DNA of 64,000 nucleotides from NCBI RefSeq assembly GCF_016107555.1, contig NZ_JABASU010000009.1, positions 26,823 through 90,822 of the forward strand, read 5' to 3'. The notes beneath the pieces are model-generated. The model was given only the letters and a program-made list of their open reading frames with translations. It made no database searches and was not told where the DNA came from. Origin of the DNA: Psychrobacter celer (GTDB lineage Bacteria; Pseudomonadota; Gammaproteobacteria; Pseudomonadales; Moraxellaceae). Made by a program: the position numbers and the translations under genes. Shown here in pieces: positions 54,943 to 64,000 of this stretch; positions within the stretch are counted from its first letter, which is position 1, and every line of letters begins with the position of its first letter.

Positions 54943-56784
54943 ATGACGCAAAGCACTATGACGCATAGCGAATACCGAGACGAATATTGCGGAGCCGTAA
55001 CCGAAAGCTTACTTGAGCAAACCATCAGTGTCGTAGGCTGGGTACATCGTCGTCGCGATCACGGTGGCGTGATTTTTTTAGACATGCGTGACCGCGCCGG
55101 TATCTTGCAGGTCGTCGTCGATCCTGATACGCCAGAGGCATTCGCAACGGCTGATGCAGTACGTCCTGAATATGTGCTAAAAATCACTGGCCGCGTACGC
55201 CGCCGTTATGAAGGCACCGAAAACAACAATATGACCAGTGGTCAAGTTGAGCTGTTGGGCAAAGAGATCGAAGTACTGGCCAAATCTGAGACCCCGCCGT
55301 TCCCATTGAATGACGAAAATACCACGGTATCAGAAGACTTGCGTCTTAAGTATCGCTATCTAGATATGCGCCGCCCGCACATGCAAGAGCGCATGGTGTT
55401 CCGTGCCAAGGCCACCTCAGCGATTCGTCGTTATCTCGACGATCACGGTTTCCTAGATGTTGAAACCCCTATCTTGACTCGTGCTACGCCAGAGGGTGCG
55501 CGTGACTATCTGGTGCCTTCACGTACTCGCCCAGGTAACTTTTTTGCTTTGCCGCAATCACCACAGCTATTTAAGCAGCTGCTTATGGTGTCAGGATTTG
55601 ATCGTTATTATCAAATCGCTAAATGCTTCCGTGATGAAGACTTGCGTGCCGATCGTCAGCCAGAGTTTACCCAAGTAGATATCGAGACTTCTTTCTTAAA
55701 CGAAGAAGAAATCATGAATATCAATGAAGGCTTGATCAAGCACCTATTTAAAACCATGCTTGATGTCGAGTTTGAAGACTTCCCGCGCATGACTTATGCC
55801 GAGGCGATGCGTGACTACGCCTCAGACAAGCCTGACTTACGTATTCCATTAAAATTGGTCGATGTGGCTGATTTGATGAAAGATGTTGATTTTAAAGTCT
55901 TTGCTGGTCCTGCAAACGACCCTAAAGGCCGTGTGGCCGCGCTACGTATCCCAGGCGGCGCTTCACTCAGCCGTAAGCAAATCGATGCCTATACCAAGTT
56001 TGTCGGTATCTACGGCGCGCGCGGTTTGGCTTATGTTAAAGTTAATGATGTAAGCTTGATCAACAACGGCGTCGACAAAGAGTCTGGCCTGCAGTCGCCT
56101 ATCATCAAAAACATGACTGATGACGTCTTGGTTAGCCTTATCGAGCGTACTGGTGCAGAAGATGGCGACATTATTTTCTTTGGTGCGGACAAAGCCAGTG
56201 TGGTAAACGATGCCATAGGTGCTCTACGTCAAAAAATCGGTCTAGACTTAGACATAACCACGTGTGAGTGGGCACCGCTTTGGGTGACCGACTTCCCAAT
56301 GTTTGAGCAAACTGACGATGGCCGCTGGACCTCTATGCACCATCCATTTACCAAGCCTAAAGGCTCGGTAGATGAGCTAAAACACAGCCCAGAAACCGCG
56401 CTTTCTATCGCTTATGACATGGTACTAAACGGTACCGAAATCGGTGGTGGTAGCTTACGTATCAATACCCTCGAGATGCAGCAAGCTGTATTTGAAGCGC
56501 TAGGTATCGATGAGCAAGAAGCCGAAGAGAAATTTAGCTTCTTACTTGACGCCTTAAAATTCGGTGCGCCGCCGCACGGTGGTCTTGCCTTTGGTTTGGA
56601 TCGGTTGATCATGTTAATGGTAGGTGCAAGCTCTATTCGTGATGTGATTGCTTTCCCGAAAACCAAAACTGCTGACTGCCCATTGACCCAAGCCCCTGCT
56701 GAAGTCGATAGCAAGCAGCTACGTGAGCTTGGTATCCGTGTGCGCGAAAAAGCACAAGCCGACAGCAATAGACCTGCTCAGTAA
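54943..56784 (+). CDS. aspS: Aspartyl-tRNA synthetase, probably non-discriminating
   Basis: A class II synthetase of 613 aa (EC 6.1.1.12 / 6.1.1.23). The OB anticodon-binding domain starts [13 protein letters not shown], catalytic motif 2 is [27 protein letters not shown], and motif 3 [12 protein letters not shown]. His40 in RRRDHGG and Gly91 in RRYEGTE match the two residues (His31, Gly83) of non-discriminating bacterial AspRS that also charges tRNA-Asn, which needs GatCAB to finish Asn-tRNA. E. coli has Leu and Lys there. A second ATG five codons in is possible as start. The bacterial GAD insertion is present. Confidence 0.96.
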   Translation: MTQSTMTHSEYRDEYCGAVTESLLEQTISVVGWVHRRRDHGGVIFLDMRDRAGILQVVVDPDTPEAFATADAVRPEYVLKITGRVRRRYEGTENNNMTSGQVELLGKEIEVLAKSETPPFPLNDENTTVSEDLRLKYRYLDMRRPHMQERMVFRAKATSAIRRYLDDHGFLDVETPILTRATPEGARDYLVPSRTRPGNFFALPQSPQLFKQLLMVSGFDRYYQIAKCFRDEDLRADRQPEFTQVDIETSFLNEEEIMNINEGLIKHLFKTMLDVEFEDFPRMTYAEAMRDYASDKPDLRIPLKLVDVADLMKDVDFKVFAGPANDPKGRVAALRIPGGASLSRKQIDAYTKFVGIYGARGLAYVKVNDVSLINNGVDKESGLQSPIIKNMTDDVLVSLIERTGAEDGDIIFFGADKASVVNDAIGALRQKIGLDLDITTCEWAPLWVTDFPMFEQTDDGRWTSMHHPFTKPKGSVDELKHSPETALSIAYDMVLNGTEIGGGSLRINTLEMQQAVFEALGIDEQEAEEKFSFLLDALKFGAPPHGGLAFGLDRLIMLMVGASSIRDVIAFPKTKTADCPLTQAPAEVDSKQLRELGIRVREKAQADSNRPAQ

Positions 56785-56851
56785 GCCCTCAGATAATGTT
56801 TAACTATTCTTTATCTGGCGGACTACAGGATTCATCACTGCGTGAGTGGTC

Positions 56852-57778
56852 ATGAATCCGTACCATATCTTTAAATACGTGCCACTTTCCGTCCTACAGA
56901 TAGTGGCACGTTTTGTCGCTTGGGTTATCATAAAGATACCCAGCTTGAGTATCATGCGCACCGTCAGTATCAATATGGCGCTGATTGCTGATTCTTTATC
57001 AGACCAGCAAAAACAAGCGCTGACTAAAGAGATTATCTATCATCAGTGCTTGACCAGTATCGAGTCGGTCAAAAGCTGGGCGATGCCGCCTGAGTGGAGC
57101 ATCAAGCAGATACGTGATGTCCACAATAAAGACATTTTGTTAGAAGGTCTTGCCAGTCCAAACGGTATGCTGGCCATCGTCCCGCATCTGGGTACGTGGG
57201 AGATGATGAACGCGTGGCTCAATCAATTTGGTGCCCCGACTATCATGTATAAACCAGTCAAAGGCGACATCATCAATGACTTTGTCTTGCAAGGCCGCTC
57301 GCGGTTAAATGCCACGCTGGTACCCACCGATGGTAGCGGGGTCAAGGCTATCTTTAAGACTCTAAAGCAAGGCGGCTTTAGTATTATATTGCCCGACCAT
57401 GTCCCTGATCCGTCAGGCGGCGTGGTTGTGCCGTTTTTTGGGATTGAGACGTTGACCAGTACGCTGGCCTCCAAGCTTGCCAGTAAAACCAAATGCGCAC
57501 TGGTCGGCTTATCTTGTATTCGCCGTGATGATGGGCGCGGATTTGATATTTATTGCTATAAGCTTGATGATCCAGCGCTGTATGAGCGCGATGCAAAAAC
57601 AGCAGCGCATGCGCTCAATCTGGCCATGCAGCACATGATTGAGGATAAATGTAGCCATTATATGTGGGGCTATCGCCGCTTTAAACGCATCCCTAATCTT
57701 GGCAATCCTTATCGCGCTGATAGTAGCAAGCTACAAGCCTTTCTAAAATCGGCTAAGGATAAAAGATATAAGACTTAA
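56852..57778 (+). CDS. Lipid A biosynthesis acyltransferase (LpxL/HtrB family)
   Basis: An inner membrane lysophospholipid-type acyltransferase of about 308 aa, adding a secondary acyl chain to lipid A. The HxxxxE catalytic motif is His112-Glu117 in PHLGTWE; LPDHVPDPSGGVVVPFFG and MWGYRRFK are conserved. The N-terminal hydrophobic helix fits an anchored enzyme. I prefer the ATG at 56852 to the in-frame GTG two codons earlier. Closest subfamily (LpxL, LpxM, LpxP) cannot be separated by eye. It follows aspS and precedes the polysaccharide genes. Confidence 0.88.
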   Translation: MNPYHIFKYVPLSVLQIVARFVAWVIIKIPSLSIMRTVSINMALIADSLSDQQKQALTKEIIYHQCLTSIESVKSWAMPPEWSIKQIRDVHNKDILLEGLASPNGMLAIVPHLGTWEMMNAWLNQFGAPTIMYKPVKGDIINDFVLQGRSRLNATLVPTDGSGVKAIFKTLKQGGFSIILPDHVPDPSGGVVVPFFGIETLTSTLASKLASKTKCALVGLSCIRRDDGRGFDIYCYKLDDPALYERDAKTAAHALNLAMQHMIEDKCSHYMWGYRRFKRIPNLGNPYRADSSKLQAFLKSAKDKRYKT

Positions 57779-57870
57779 TTGCGCTATCTTTTATAGTAGA
57801 CTCAATATAGCGGTATCAAATATAGCATATTCTAAGCTTCATGTTTTCATCTTATTAAAAAGAGTCAATT

Positions 57871-58665
57871 ATGACATCTGACTTCGTTAACCATACTCTA
57901 AAAGACCAAGACTCTGCCCACCTAGCAGAGTCACGCTATATCATCTGTATGAAATGGGGCGATAAGTACGGTCCTGAGTATGTCAATCGTCTCTATAATA
58001 TGGTCAGTCGCCATCTGACACTGGACTTTCAGATGGTTTGCTTGACGGATGATAGTACAGGTATTAATGAGGCGGTACAGTGCTACCCGATACCCGAGAT
58101 GGATTTGCCAGCGGGACCTGAACGCGGCTGGAAAAAGCTTACAACCTTTAAGCCTGAGCTGTACGATCTAAAAGGCGTAGCGCTATTTTTAGATATCGAC
58201 ATCGTTATTGTCGATAATATCGACAGCTTTTTTACTTATAAGGCGGAGTTTGATGACAGTGTGGTTATCATTCGTGACTGGAAAAAACCTTGGCGCATGA
58301 TTGGTAACAGCTCCGTCTATCGCTTTAATATTGGCATGGGTACTTATTCTGACTTGCTTAGTAATTTTGAGCGTAATTTTGACACCATTCGCACGCAAGT
58401 ACGCCATGAGCAGGCTTATCTATCCAACTATTTGCGCGAGCATCATCATTTAGAGTATTGGCCCAAAGACTGGTGCGTCAGCTTTAAATACCAATGTATG
58501 GCAAAGCCGCCCTTTAACTTTATCAAAGCACCTACTCTGCCCAATGGCGCTAAAATCGTTATCTTCCATGGCGAAATCAATCCGCCAGATGCCATTGAAG
58601 GCGGCGGCGGCAAATGGTATCGGCGTGTCTTGCCGAGTCCTTGGCTGCAAGAGCATTGGCAGTAG
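57871..58665 (+). CDS. Putative glycosyltransferase with DxD motif
   Basis: A 264-aa soluble protein. YIICMKWGDKYGPEYVNRLY is the first beta-alpha unit, with MVCLTDDSTG after the second strand. Asp108-Ile-Asp110 in LFLDIDIVIVDNID is a metal/nucleotide-sugar-binding DxD as in GT-A enzymes such as GT8. HGEINPP near the C-terminus resembles the conserved His-Gly of GT8. The next gene encodes a Stealth phosphotransferase, a common partner in capsule loci. Donor and acceptor unknown. Ribosome binding site aaaaagag lies before the ATG. Confidence 0.75.
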   Translation: MTSDFVNHTLKDQDSAHLAESRYIICMKWGDKYGPEYVNRLYNMVSRHLTLDFQMVCLTDDSTGINEAVQCYPIPEMDLPAGPERGWKKLTTFKPELYDLKGVALFLDIDIVIVDNIDSFFTYKAEFDDSVVIIRDWKKPWRMIGNSSVYRFNIGMGTYSDLLSNFERNFDTIRTQVRHEQAYLSNYLREHHHLEYWPKDWCVSFKYQCMAKPPFNFIKAPTLPNGAKIVIFHGEINPPDAIEGGGGKWYRRVLPSPWLQEHWQ

Positions 58666-58689
58666 TGGTGCTAGCTAACAGGTAAATAT

Positions 58690-59688
58690 ATGAAAAAGTC
58701 CGACTCACCAGATATAGACATTGTTATCGCTTGGGTGGACGGTGATGATGCACAGCTCAAAGCAAAAAGAGCGCGCTATCAAAAAACCTCTAGCGCTGCC
58801 TCTGACGCTACTAGCTCAACCCGCTTTGCCAGTAATGATGAAATCTATTACAACCTTGCTTCTATTTTGAAGTATGTACCTTTTTGTCGTCATATTTATA
58901 TTGTTAGTGACGGGCAGCAGCCTGAGTTTATAAATGAGTTCGCTAAGCAGGGAATTTGTGCAGGTGATAAGATAAAAATCATCGATCATACAGAGCTTTT
59001 TGAGGGTTACGAGCAGTTTTTGCCAACGTTCAATACTCGCTCAATTGAAACAATGCTTTGGCATATAGCGGATGTGTCTGATTATTTTATTTATATGAAC
59101 GATGATTTTTTCTTTAACCAGTCTGCAACTCTAGAGGATTTTATAGAGAAAGATAAGCTTATCTTGCACGGTCATTGGCGCAACACGGCAGCTTTAAATG
59201 CCAAACTTAACTTTCGTAAAGCTAAATCTAAACTATTAGGTACGCCTATTCAGCCAAGACATACCATCGCGCAGATGCTCAGTGCAAAAGTGCTTGATAT
59301 GGATCAGTTTTTTGAGATTCATCATTTTCCTCATATTGTTGATAAAACGATCTTAAAAAACTATCTGCTACAGCACCCACAGCTTTTAGAGACACAAATA
59401 AAATATAAATTTAGAGATGTTGCTCAGGTGAACCCTATTACTCTGATGAACCATCTCAAAATACAGAAGAGCCAAGCCCATTTACGAGCTGATATAGCGG
59501 TTAATTACTTGAAGAACGAAGATAGCGTTGAGAGTTTTTTATCTAACTTAGATAATAGTGATTATAAGTATGGCTGCATTCAAAGCTTAGACCGTCTTAA
59601 TTCTGACTCTTATCAGAAGGTTACAGCCGCTATGACAAATAAATTTTCGGCATATCTACCCTCATCGCTACTAACGAGTGCAAACTAA
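58690..59688 (+). CDS. Stealth-family capsular polysaccharide phosphotransferase
   Basis: A 332-aa hexose-1-phosphoryltransferase-like protein. Conserved region 1 is IDIVIAWVDGDD (residues 9-20), region 2 RFASNDEIYYNLASILKYVP then IYIVSDGQQPEFI, and SDYFIYMNDDFFF and HHFPHIVDKTIL match regions 2-3. Family members build phosphodiester-linked capsules such as those of Neisseria and Actinobacillus and are also found in eukaryotic GlcNAc-1-phosphotransferase. So the surface glycan made here may contain phosphodiester linkages. 24 bp separate it from the preceding gene. Confidence 0.9.
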   Translation: MKKSDSPDIDIVIAWVDGDDAQLKAKRARYQKTSSAASDATSSTRFASNDEIYYNLASILKYVPFCRHIYIVSDGQQPEFINEFAKQGICAGDKIKIIDHTELFEGYEQFLPTFNTRSIETMLWHIADVSDYFIYMNDDFFFNQSATLEDFIEKDKLILHGHWRNTAALNAKLNFRKAKSKLLGTPIQPRHTIAQMLSAKVLDMDQFFEIHHFPHIVDKTILKNYLLQHPQLLETQIKYKFRDVAQVNPITLMNHLKIQKSQAHLRADIAVNYLKNEDSVESFLSNLDNSDYKYGCIQSLDRLNSDSYQKVTAAMTNKFSAYLPSSLLTSAN

Positions 59689-59744
59689 CGTCTTAGAGCA
59701 ACCATATATTGCATCAACTTTAACTTAGAGACCTTGGATACTTT

Positions 59745-60911
59745 ATGAAAATAGTAGTCGTCGGTACCGGCTATGTAGGCTTATCAAATGCTATGCTACT
59801 AGCGCAGCATCATGACGTTATCGCTGTCGACATTGTCGCTGAAAAGGTAGAATTGCTAAATAATAAGCAATCCCCTATCGAAGACAAAGATATCGAACAC
59901 TTCTTGACAAATAAAAAACTAAATTTCAGTGCAACTCTTGATGCAAAGCAAGCCTATGAAGATGCTGATTTTATTATTATAGCAACGCCTACTGATTATG
60001 ACCCCAAAACCAACTATTTTAATACCTCAAGCGTCGAAACTGTAATTGAGCAGATACTCACCGTTAATCAAAACGCCCTCATCATTATTAAATCGACCGT
60101 ACCCGTCGGCTTTACGCTCAGTATTAGAGCGCGCTATGGCACTGAGCGTATTATATTTTCTCCTGAATTTCTAAGAGAAGGCCAAGCTTTGCATGACAAC
60201 CTTTTCCCTTCTAGAATCATAGTCGGAGAGCAGTCCAAACGTGCCCAGCAGTTTGCAGACCTACTCATCGAAGGCGCGCAAAAAAAGGATGTTCCATTAC
60301 TATTTACTAAGCCCACTGAAGCTGAGGCAATCAAACTATTTTCTAATACTTATCTAGCTATGCGCGTGGCCTACTTTAATGAGCTTGACACTTATGCACA
60401 GACTTTTGGCTTATCTACTAGGCAAATCATCGAAGGGGTGGGCTTAGATCCACGTATCGGCGATCACTATAACAACCCCTCATTTGGCTATGGCGGCTAT
60501 TGTCTACCAAAAGACACCAAGCAGCTCTTGGCCAATTATGATGAGGTGCCAAGTAATTTAATAAGAGCGATTGTAGACTCTAATCGCACCCGTAAAGACT
60601 TTATTGCAGATAAGATCATTCAAAGAAACCCTAAAATCGTTGGCGTTTATCGATTGGTTATGAAAAGTGGTTCTGATAATTTTCGCGCCTCGGCTATTCA
60701 AGGCATTATGAAACGTATTAAAGCCAAAGGTATAGAAGTCGTTGTTTATGAGCCAGTACTAGAAGAAGAAGAGTTTTTTAATTCGCGCGTCATTAAAGAT
60801 TTGAGTGAGTTTAAAGCGATGAGCGATGTAATCGTTGCTAATCGTTTATCAACTGATATACAGGACGTAGCGGATAAAGTGTTTACTCGAGATCTATTTG
60901 GGAGCGACTGA
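59745..60911 (+). CDS. ugd: UDP-glucose 6-dehydrogenase
   Basis: Oxidises UDP-glucose to UDP-glucuronate with 2 NAD (EC 1.1.1.22), 388 aa. The N-terminal [15 protein letters not shown] binds [13 protein letters not shown] and the catalytic Cys253 in [14 protein letters not shown] are intact. It is of the short Ugd type seen in Klebsiella and E. coli capsule loci. Its TGA overlaps the ATG of the next gene (epimerase) by one base, so the two are coupled and UDP-GlcA can pass to UDP-GalA. Confidence 0.96.
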   Translation: MKIVVVGTGYVGLSNAMLLAQHHDVIAVDIVAEKVELLNNKQSPIEDKDIEHFLTNKKLNFSATLDAKQAYEDADFIIIATPTDYDPKTNYFNTSSVETVIEQILTVNQNALIIIKSTVPVGFTLSIRARYGTERIIFSPEFLREGQALHDNLFPSRIIVGEQSKRAQQFADLLIEGAQKKDVPLLFTKPTEAEAIKLFSNTYLAMRVAYFNELDTYAQTFGLSTRQIIEGVGLDPRIGDHYNNPSFGYGGYCLPKDTKQLLANYDEVPSNLIRAIVDSNRTRKDFIADKIIQRNPKIVGVYRLVMKSGSDNFRASAIQGIMKRIKAKGIEVVVYEPVLEEEEFFNSRVIKDLSEFKAMSDVIVANRLSTDIQDVADKVFTRDLFGSD

Positions 60912-61924
60912 TGAAAATACTGGTCACTGGTGCGGCAGGTTTTATTGGTTTTCATTTAATCAAGGCGATACTAGAAACAGATCTATCTGCTAGGGATTAC
61001 TGTATCGTTGGTATTGATAATATCAATGATTATTATGATGTAGATCTAAAAGAAGCGCGTTTGAGAATATTAGGTGAGATATCAGATCCAGAAGTTTTTA
61101 CGTTTATTAAGTTAGACCTTGCTGATCGTGAAGCCATGTCTGAGCTTTTTTCCACCTACCAATTTGATATTGTCATTAACTTGGGCGCCCAAGCAGGTGT
61201 GCGCTACTCCATAGAAAACCCTAATGCTTATATCGACTCTAACATCGTTGGCTTCGCTAATGTTTTAGAAGGCTGTCGTCATACTAAAGTTAAGCATCTC
61301 ATTTATGCCAGCTCCAGCTCAGTGTACGGCATGAATGCCAAACAACCGTTCAGCACAGAGGATCGCGTTGATTATCCCATTAGCTTGTATGCAGCAACCA
61401 AAAAATCTAACGAATTAATGGCTCACAGCTATAGTCATTTATACGATATTCCTACCACTGGGCTTAGATTCTTTACCGTTTATGGTCCTTATGGCCGTCC
61501 CGATATGGCTTATTTTTCTTTTACCAAAAAGATACTAGCAGGCGAGCCAATTGACGTCTTTAATAACGGTAACATGCAACGCGACTTTACTTATATTGAC
61601 GATATCGTTGAGGGTATCATTCGTATTATGAATAAGGCACCAGCGCCGCAGAAATCATCCATAACTACCGCAGTAGCTCCTTACAAGGTTTATAATATAG
61701 GCAACAATAAACCGATCACCTTACGTCGATTTATTACCGCGATAGAAACAGCATGTAGCAAAAAAGCGATAGAAAATTTATTACCGATGCAGCCTGGTGA
61801 CGTGCCTATTACTTACGCCGATATAGATGAATTGATAGAGGATACTGGCTTTAAACCGGAGACTAGTATAGAAGATGGTATTAAGCAATTTGTCGATTGG
61901 TATAGACAATATTATTCAGTTTAA
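60911..61924 (+). CDS. UDP-glucuronate 4-epimerase-like NAD-dependent epimerase
   Basis: An extended SDR of 337 aa. The GxxGxxG is GAAGFIG (residues 7-13); YASSSSVYG holds the catalytic Ser region and Tyr160-AAT-Lys164 the YxxxK pair. GAQAGVRYSIENP and TVYGPYGRPDMA are typical of UDP-glucuronate/galacturonate epimerases (GAE/Cap1J type). Coupling to ugd by one-base overlap supports UDP-GlcA to UDP-GalA. Alternative UDP-GlcNAcA epimerase (WbpP/Tle type) is less likely given ugd. Confidence 0.92.
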   Translation: MKILVTGAAGFIGFHLIKAILETDLSARDYCIVGIDNINDYYDVDLKEARLRILGEISDPEVFTFIKLDLADREAMSELFSTYQFDIVINLGAQAGVRYSIENPNAYIDSNIVGFANVLEGCRHTKVKHLIYASSSSVYGMNAKQPFSTEDRVDYPISLYAATKKSNELMAHSYSHLYDIPTTGLRFFTVYGPYGRPDMAYFSFTKKILAGEPIDVFNNGNMQRDFTYIDDIVEGIIRIMNKAPAPQKSSITTAVAPYKVYNIGNNKPITLRRFITAIETACSKKAIENLLPMQPGDVPITYADIDELIEDTGFKPETSIEDGIKQFVDWYRQYYSV

Positions 61925-62007
61925 ACAAATAACAACGATCTTTAAGGCTTATATCATAGAGATTAAGGCGCTAATATCTTTATATATTTTTAAAGGATTT
62001 TGATAAC

Positions 62008-62775
62008 ATGGCTACACCTTCAAGTTGGCAGAGAAAATTGATATTGATCTTTCGAAGCGAAAAAAGACTGAATGCGGGTAAGATTATCAAAACCTATAAT
62101 GATAGAAGCTTTGATGAGATGAAAGCAACAACCATTACTGAATCAATGTGTGATATTGAAGCGTTAACCAATGAGCGTAAAAGCACAGATTTAGAAAACC
62201 ATTTGAATAACTTGAAATACAAATCGCTTGGTGAGTCTGAGCTCTGCTTTTATCACAACACGCTTATTATACTAATGCGCCGTAAGTACAAAATAGATAA
62301 AACATTCGCTGAATTTGAAAGACTATGGGAAGCAGAGAGCGACTATTTATTGACACATCTGTCGTTGCGCTGGATTGTCTCTGCTTGCGATACGTTTATT
62401 GATCATTCAAACAATACTCATAGAGCAGCTATTTTGATGAATGTCGTAACTCTAATGAATACTTTACGTACTTATGAAACCAAAAACTTTCTGCAGTTAT
62501 CCACTAATGCTGAATCTATGCCATTGCTAACTGAAAAAACCGATATGCTTTATGCTGGTGACTTGCCTCTGTACGATGGTCTTACTTATTTTCGTATCGG
62601 CACCGATGATAGCTTGAGAAATATGCGAAAACGCTATAATAAATTTCAGAAAGTTGATAAATTGGCCACGACCATGTTACTGGCAGTGTTTGAAAAACTG
62701 CAGAATAATGACAGTGCTTTTGCTACTCTACGGCAGTTGCACAGAGATGATTGGTCTAAATGGTGGTTGGATTAG
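62008..62775 (+). CDS. Hypothetical protein in the polysaccharide locus (255 aa)
   Basis: No known family recognised. It appears soluble and mainly alpha-helical, without signal peptide or membrane segment. Visible features are a basic N-terminus (SWQRKLILIFRSEKRLNAGK), a central SLRWIVSACDTFIDH helix, LPLYDGLTYFRIG and an acidic/Trp C-terminus (DDWSKWWLD). AAAGGA lies before the ATG. It follows the epimerase on the same strand after an 83-bp gap and converges with a GT4 gene. A role in glycan assembly or regulation is inferred only from position. Confidence 0.75.
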   Translation: MATPSSWQRKLILIFRSEKRLNAGKIIKTYNDRSFDEMKATTITESMCDIEALTNERKSTDLENHLNNLKYKSLGESELCFYHNTLIILMRRKYKIDKTFAEFERLWEAESDYLLTHLSLRWIVSACDTFIDHSNNTHRAAILMNVVTLMNTLRTYETKNFLQLSTNAESMPLLTEKTDMLYAGDLPLYDGLTYFRIGTDDSLRNMRKRYNKFQKVDKLATTMLLAVFEKLQNNDSAFATLRQLHRDDWSKWWLD

Positions 62776-62845
62776 TCTATCTCTCTTATATATTACTACA
62801 CGACTACGACCTACACTTTTTATCAAGGCTGTAACCGAGTAATTT

Positions 62846-63976
62846 CTAACCATTAGTTCTCATAAAATCTATATATTGTTGAGCAATATTAATTGGTAAT
62901 AACTCCATGTCAAACGAGGACTGATATGTATCAGCATTCTCCATTGCTTCATCCATCTTTTTAGCTAATGTATCCACATCTCCCACAGGGACGAGGTTGT
63001 GTGGTGGTAGCAACTCACTTGGACCCGATGGGCAGTCTGTACTGATAACAGGTGTCCCTAAAGCCAGTGATTCAGCAATAACCCTTCCAAATCCCTCAAA
63101 GACTGATGACAAAACCATAAACTGTGCTTTTTGGATATAAGGATATGGATTTTTTTGAAAACCTAAAAAATGTACACGGTTCTCCAAATCTAAAGAAGTA
63201 ACCAGTTCTTTCATTGACTCTAGCAATACACCTTCACCCAAGAATAGAAGTGGCAATGTTTTCCGAGTCTTTGCATAACTTCTAATCAACACTTCATGAG
63301 CTTTTTGAGTCTTAAAACTACCAACGTGAATAATGTAACTGTCAAACTCTGGCTCGAACTCTAATGCCGACTGCACAATCTGTCTTTGGTCAATCGGGTT
63401 GTATATTGTCGTTGTATTCGTCACACCCAATGTAGCTTGAAAGTCTTTTTCGACTCCTTTACTAATACATATACAAGGATGCCGAGAATATATATTGCTT
63501 AATCTTTTATCATTTGCTTTTTTGCCTTGGCTTCTAAACAATTCAATTTTTTTAGAAATAGTATTTCTAATTACGTGTGCGATATTGGGCAGACTACTAT
63601 GACGCAAGACCATATCGGCTTTATCTAAATTCGCTAGCGTCAATATTGGAGTACCAATCTCTTTGCGCACGTATCTGTCTAATACTTTTGCAAAATACCA
63701 GTACCTAAGACGTTTCGTAGGTATAGAGTTATAATCATTTAGGTCCAGTTGATGATAAGAAATATCATTACTGAGCTCATAAGCTACTCTAGATTTAAAG
63801 CGTAAAATATGGACGTCATAACCTAACTCATGAAAACCTTGTCCCAGCGTCAAGACCGAACGTTCTGCACCGCCACCTTGCAAGCAGTTAATAACCAATA
63901 ACACTTTTTCTTTACTATTCGAATGTTCTTTTTTTTCTGTAGTATTAGACCTCTTGCAAAAGTAGTTGTAAGACAC
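62846..63976 (-). CDS. GT4-family glycosyltransferase
   Basis: A GT-B fold glycosyltransferase of 376 aa. INCLQGGGAERSVLTLGQGFHE is the N-terminal acceptor-domain glycine-rich loop, HVGSFKTQKAHEVLIRSYA starts the C-terminal domain and SVFEGFGRVIAESLALGTPVI contains the E-x7-E donor motif. The GTG at 63976 is the furthest possible start region before an in-frame TAG at 63995-63997; the true start may be some codons inside because the first ~25 residues are Asn/Lys/Ser-rich. It converges on the preceding genes, and the locus continues past the window end. Confidence 0.88.
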   Translation of the reverse strand: MSYNYFCKRSNTTEKKEHSNSKEKVLLVINCLQGGGAERSVLTLGQGFHELGYDVHILRFKSRVAYELSNDISYHQLDLNDYNSIPTKRLRYWYFAKVLDRYVRKEIGTPILTLANLDKADMVLRHSSLPNIAHVIRNTISKKIELFRSQGKKANDKRLSNIYSRHPCICISKGVEKDFQATLGVTNTTTIYNPIDQRQIVQSALEFEPEFDSYIIHVGSFKTQKAHEVLIRSYAKTRKTLPLLFLGEGVLLESMKELVTSLDLENRVHFLGFQKNPYPYIQKAQFMVLSSVFEGFGRVIAESLALGTPVISTDCPSGPSELLPPHNLVPVGDVDTLAKKMDEAMENADTYQSSFDMELLPINIAQQYIDFMRTNG

Positions 63977-64000
63977 AACGTATATTATTGAACGCTACTT

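Noticed and set aside
1..64000. tRNA or rRNA genes
   Set aside because: No stretch with a convincing cloverleaf, T-loop consensus or rRNA-like sequence was found by eye; a tRNAscan run would settle this.

Overview
The window looks like chromosomal DNA of a Moraxellaceae gamma-proteobacterium, most likely Psychrobacter. The main pointers are the fused prephenate dehydrogenase/EPSP synthase gene in a pheA-hisC-tyrA/aroA block, the non-discriminating type AspRS, the tandem fadD genes and the moderate GC content with many small palindromic intergenic repeats. The genus is an inference from gene content. No rRNA, tRNA, CRISPR array, transposase or prophage gene was seen.

1-6.1 kb: the 3' end of a Spy/CpxP-like gene, two tandem large lipoproteins of unknown function, and a gamma-glutamyltranspeptidase. 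6.1-13.8 kb: a complete catabolic cluster for trans-4-hydroxy-L-proline. It has a PAS-AraC regulator, epimerase, FAD-dependent D-amino-acid dehydrogenase, a DapA-family deaminase, a semialdehyde dehydrogenase and an AGCS symporter. Together they would convert hydroxyproline to 2-oxoglutarate; perfect or near-perfect hairpins lie in the spacers before the last two genes. 14-21.7 kb: dnaE, an orphan Hpt gene abutting trmJ, cysE, and a rarD-folB-folK group. 22.9-27.7 kb: aromatic amino acid genes tyrA/aroA, hisC and pheA. 28-34 kb: transaldolase, a small secreted protein, apt, rubredoxin (54 aa), an alpha/beta hydrolase, a WG-repeat protein and an EamA transporter.

34-44 kb: uracil permease, L-serine dehydratase, a DUF4377-like lipoprotein, argJ, xthA, a YbgC-type thioesterase and a FetAB-like iron exporter. 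44-53.4 kb: a fatty acid block with two paralogous acyl-CoA synthetases facing a minus-strand run of acyl-CoA dehydrogenase, APH-type kinase, histidine phosphatase and SDR. The dehydrogenase and kinase resemble the two halves of ACAD10/ACAD11, so this block may degrade hydroxy-fatty acids through phospho-acyl-CoA intermediates. It is my leading candidate for an under-described system. 53.6-57.8 kb: SohB-like protease without its membrane anchor, aspS, and an LpxL-like acyltransferase. 57.9-64 kb: start of a surface polysaccharide locus with a DxD glycosyltransferase, a Stealth phosphotransferase, UDP-glucose dehydrogenase, UDP-glucuronate 4-epimerase, an unknown protein and a convergent GT4 glycosyltransferase.

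Two dispersed non-coding repeat families were found by eye. Family A is a roughly 70-145 bp palindromic unit at 19.3, 20.6, 36.2 and 44.1 kb. Family B is a 267-bp MITE-like element with perfect 19-bp terminal inverted repeats at 38.2 kb and a partial inverted copy at 52.0 kb.
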